Position numbers and translations under genes: made by a program
Shown here: piece after piece, positions 59,929 through 64,000 of the stretch
Numbering within the stretch: the stretch's first letter is position 1
Layout of the letters: every line of letters starts with the position of its first letter
Assembly: GCA_026984795.1 (NCBI GenBank)
Contig: JALSRK010000057.1
Coordinates: 62,001-126,000, forward strand
Length of the DNA: 64,000 nt
DNA from: Solibacteraceae bacterium
Lineage (GTDB): Bacteria > Acidobacteriota > Terriglobia > Bryobacterales > Bryobacteraceae
Reading direction: 5' to 3'
The notes under the pieces: model-generated
Databases searched by the model: none
Told to the model about the DNA's origin: nothing
Seen by the model: only the letters and a program-made list of their open reading frames with translations

Positions 59929-61065
59929 ATGCCATTCGCCTCCATACCGGAAGCCCTCGAGGAGATCCGCGCCGGCAAGATGGTGGTCGTCGTCGATGAC
60001 GAGGACCGCGAAAACGAAGGCGACCTCACCGTCGCCGCCGAAAAGGTCACCCCCGAGATCATCAATTTCATGGCCAAGCACGGCCGGGGCCTCATCTGCC
60101 TGGCCCTCACCGAGGAGCGCTGCGACGAGCTGCAATTGCCGCTGATGTCGCCGGTGAACACCTCGCGCTTCGGGACGGCTTTCTGCGAGGCGATCGACGC
60201 CCGCGAGGGGGTCACCACCGGCATCTCGGCGGCCGACCGCGCCCGCACCATCCAGGTGGCGATGGATCCGGACACCAAGCCCCACGACCTGGCCCGGCCC
60301 GGCCACGTCTTCCCGCTGCGGGCGCGCAAGGGCGGGGTCCTGGTGCGCGCCGGGCAGACCGAGGCCGCCGTGGACCTGGCCCGGCTCGCCGGCCTGCGCC
60401 CCGGCGGCGTCATCTGCGAGGTGATGAACGACGACGGCACCATGGCCCGGGTGCCGCAACTCGAGAAGTTCTGCGCCGAGCACGGCCTGAAGATGATCTC
60501 GGTGGCCGACCTGATCCGCTACCGCCTCCAGACCGAGCGCTTCGTCCGGCGCAAGGCCGAGGGCCGCCTGGTGAACGAGTTCGGCGCGTTCCACACCATC
60601 GCCTACTCGACGACGATCAACCCGGAGATCCACCTCGCCCTGGTTCACGGCGACATCGCTTCGCGCGACCCGGTCACCGTCCGGATGCAGACTCACTGCG
60701 CCCTGGGGGTCATCTTCGGCTCCGAGGAATGCGACTGCGCCAACCTGGTGCGGACCTCGCTGGCTCGGATCGCGAAGGAAGGCGCCGGGGTACTCGTCTA
60801 CCTGCACGAGAGCGGTCCCGGGCTCCACACGGCCCCACCGGAGCAAGAGGGCGAACCGCGACGGCTTGTCTCCCACGGGCGCAAGTTCCAGCACTACACC
60901 ACCCCCGACGGCCAGCGGCTGCTGCAGTACGAGAGCGGCATCGGCGCCCAGATCCTCTCCGATCTCGGGTTGCGGCGGATCCGGCTGCTGACGAACCACC
61001 CGAGAAAAATCGTCGGCCTCGAAGGATTCGGCATCGAAATCGTCGAACAAGTGCCCGTAAAATAG
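59929..61065 (+). CDS. ribBA: Bifunctional DHBP synthase / GTP-cyclohydrolase-II-like protein
   Basis: 378 residues from ATG 59929. The N-terminal ~205 residues are a complete 3,4-dihydroxy-2-butanone-4-phosphate synthase (RibB): '[20 protein letters not shown]', 'RGLICLALT', '[16 protein letters not shown]'. The C-terminal part keeps the RibA zinc cysteines ([15 protein letters not shown]) and '[12 protein letters not shown]', but the usual EGRGIGL reads 'ESGPGLH' and the RDYGIGAQI arginine is missing ([12 protein letters not shown]). The RibA half is therefore probably inactive, as in RibBX proteins. ATG 59878 is a possible alternative start. Confidence 0.85.
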   Translation: MPFASIPEALEEIRAGKMVVVVDDEDRENEGDLTVAAEKVTPEIINFMAKHGRGLICLALTEERCDELQLPLMSPVNTSRFGTAFCEAIDAREGVTTGISAADRARTIQVAMDPDTKPHDLARPGHVFPLRARKGGVLVRAGQTEAAVDLARLAGLRPGGVICEVMNDDGTMARVPQLEKFCAEHGLKMISVADLIRYRLQTERFVRRKAEGRLVNEFGAFHTIAYSTTINPEIHLALVHGDIASRDPVTVRMQTHCALGVIFGSEECDCANLVRTSLARIAKEGAGVLVYLHESGPGLHTAPPEQEGEPRRLVSHGRKFQHYTTPDGQRLLQYESGIGAQILSDLGLRRIRLLTNHPRKIVGLEGFGIEIVEQVPVK

Positions 61066-61517
61066 AGGCGGGGCTGCCGGCCGGCCGGGGTCCCGCGAGC
61101 GCTCCGGGCGGTCCGCCCGCTCCGGACGGGGCCGTTGATTATAAGAGAGCCTGCGGGCGCCGGCTTGGGCGGTCGCCGCGGGGAGCGATCTCATCTAAGG
61201 TCGGTCCCCGAGCCGTTTTACGTGGATTTCCCCACAACTTTCAGGCCGGGACGGGTTGGCGTGCCGGCCGCCGCCGGCCGATGGACAAGAAGAAGTAAAG
61301 GAGTGCCTGGGGGCCGGGAGCGGTGGAGCCCGGTTCGGGCCGGGTCCTCCTTTCGCACATCAACCGGCCCGCCTTCGGAGAGAACCGGGCGGGCCGGGTG
61401 ATCACTTCCCGCCGCCGGCGTCTTCCCTCCTACGTGAAACGGCGGCGGACCGGTCAGTTCCCCGCCGGGGCCGGCGGAGCGGCCCGATCGAGGCTCCCCG
61501 CTCCGGGCGGCGCCGGC
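61066..61517. other. Intergenic region between convergent ribBA and nrdJ
   Basis: Very GC-rich with several short palindromes (cgggcggtccgcccg near 61107, for example) that could stop transcription from both sides. No gene is supported. Confidence 0.4.

Positions 61518-64000
<2,483 letters not shown>

Overview
The window is GC-rich bacterial chromosome, roughly two thirds G+C by eye, and most probably from an Acidobacteriota genome of the Bryobacterales/Solibacter type. That placement is inferred from the gene families: two receptors of about 1100 residues with a carboxypeptidase-regulatory domain ahead of a TonB-type barrel, a multihaem-cytochrome/TPR lipoprotein, a double-malectin membrane protein with the N-terminal domain common in that phylum, a class II ribonucleotide reductase and many TPR proteins. 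No rRNA, tRNA or ribosomal-protein gene was seen to fix the taxonomy.

Layout. 0-26.4 kb is mainly cell-envelope and housekeeping genes: an FG-GAP protein end, a Roadblock protein, a zinc-ribbon/TPR/NUDIX run, a radical SAM enzyme, a secreted PHP-domain protein, a sodium:solute symporter, a TonB-type receptor with a clear promoter and terminator, an exported ABC1-type kinase, a PMT-type glycosyltransferase, and a minus-strand run of lipoprotein kinase, glycine-zipper protein, catalytically degenerate HtrA and octahaem cytochrome/TPR lipoprotein. An OmpA-domain gene follows and is cut by an in-frame TAA. 26.4-30.5 kb is a scar-like segment: tandem copies of an IS3-type transposase tail, a 139-bp direct repeat on either side of a hydrolase gene, and an MNT nucleotidyltransferase with only a stub of its expected HEPN partner. 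30.5-43.3 kb carries sugar-acid and envelope functions: glucarate dehydratase, an exported enolase-superfamily enzyme, TPR protein, the second TonB-type receptor divergent from the malectin protein, an unknown protein behind a long leader, and a DUF5009/NagX-like membrane protein.

43.8-48.4 kb is a plus-strand operon of six genes: two pairs of outer-membrane-barrel-like protein plus periplasmic heavy-metal-associated (HMA) protein, then a five-segment membrane protein and an NHL-repeat lipoprotein. It looks like an undescribed envelope metal-handling module.

58.9-48.5 kb on the minus strand is a complete type I-G (formerly I-U) CRISPR-Cas operon: cas3, csx17, csb1, csb2, cas2 and a cas4-cas1 fusion. 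It continues by 4-nt overlaps into an unannotated 45-codon ORF and a YwgA/Panacea-like gene. I see no CRISPR array in the window. The right end has ribBA, whose GTP-cyclohydrolase half looks degenerate, and the 3' part of nrdJ running off the edge.
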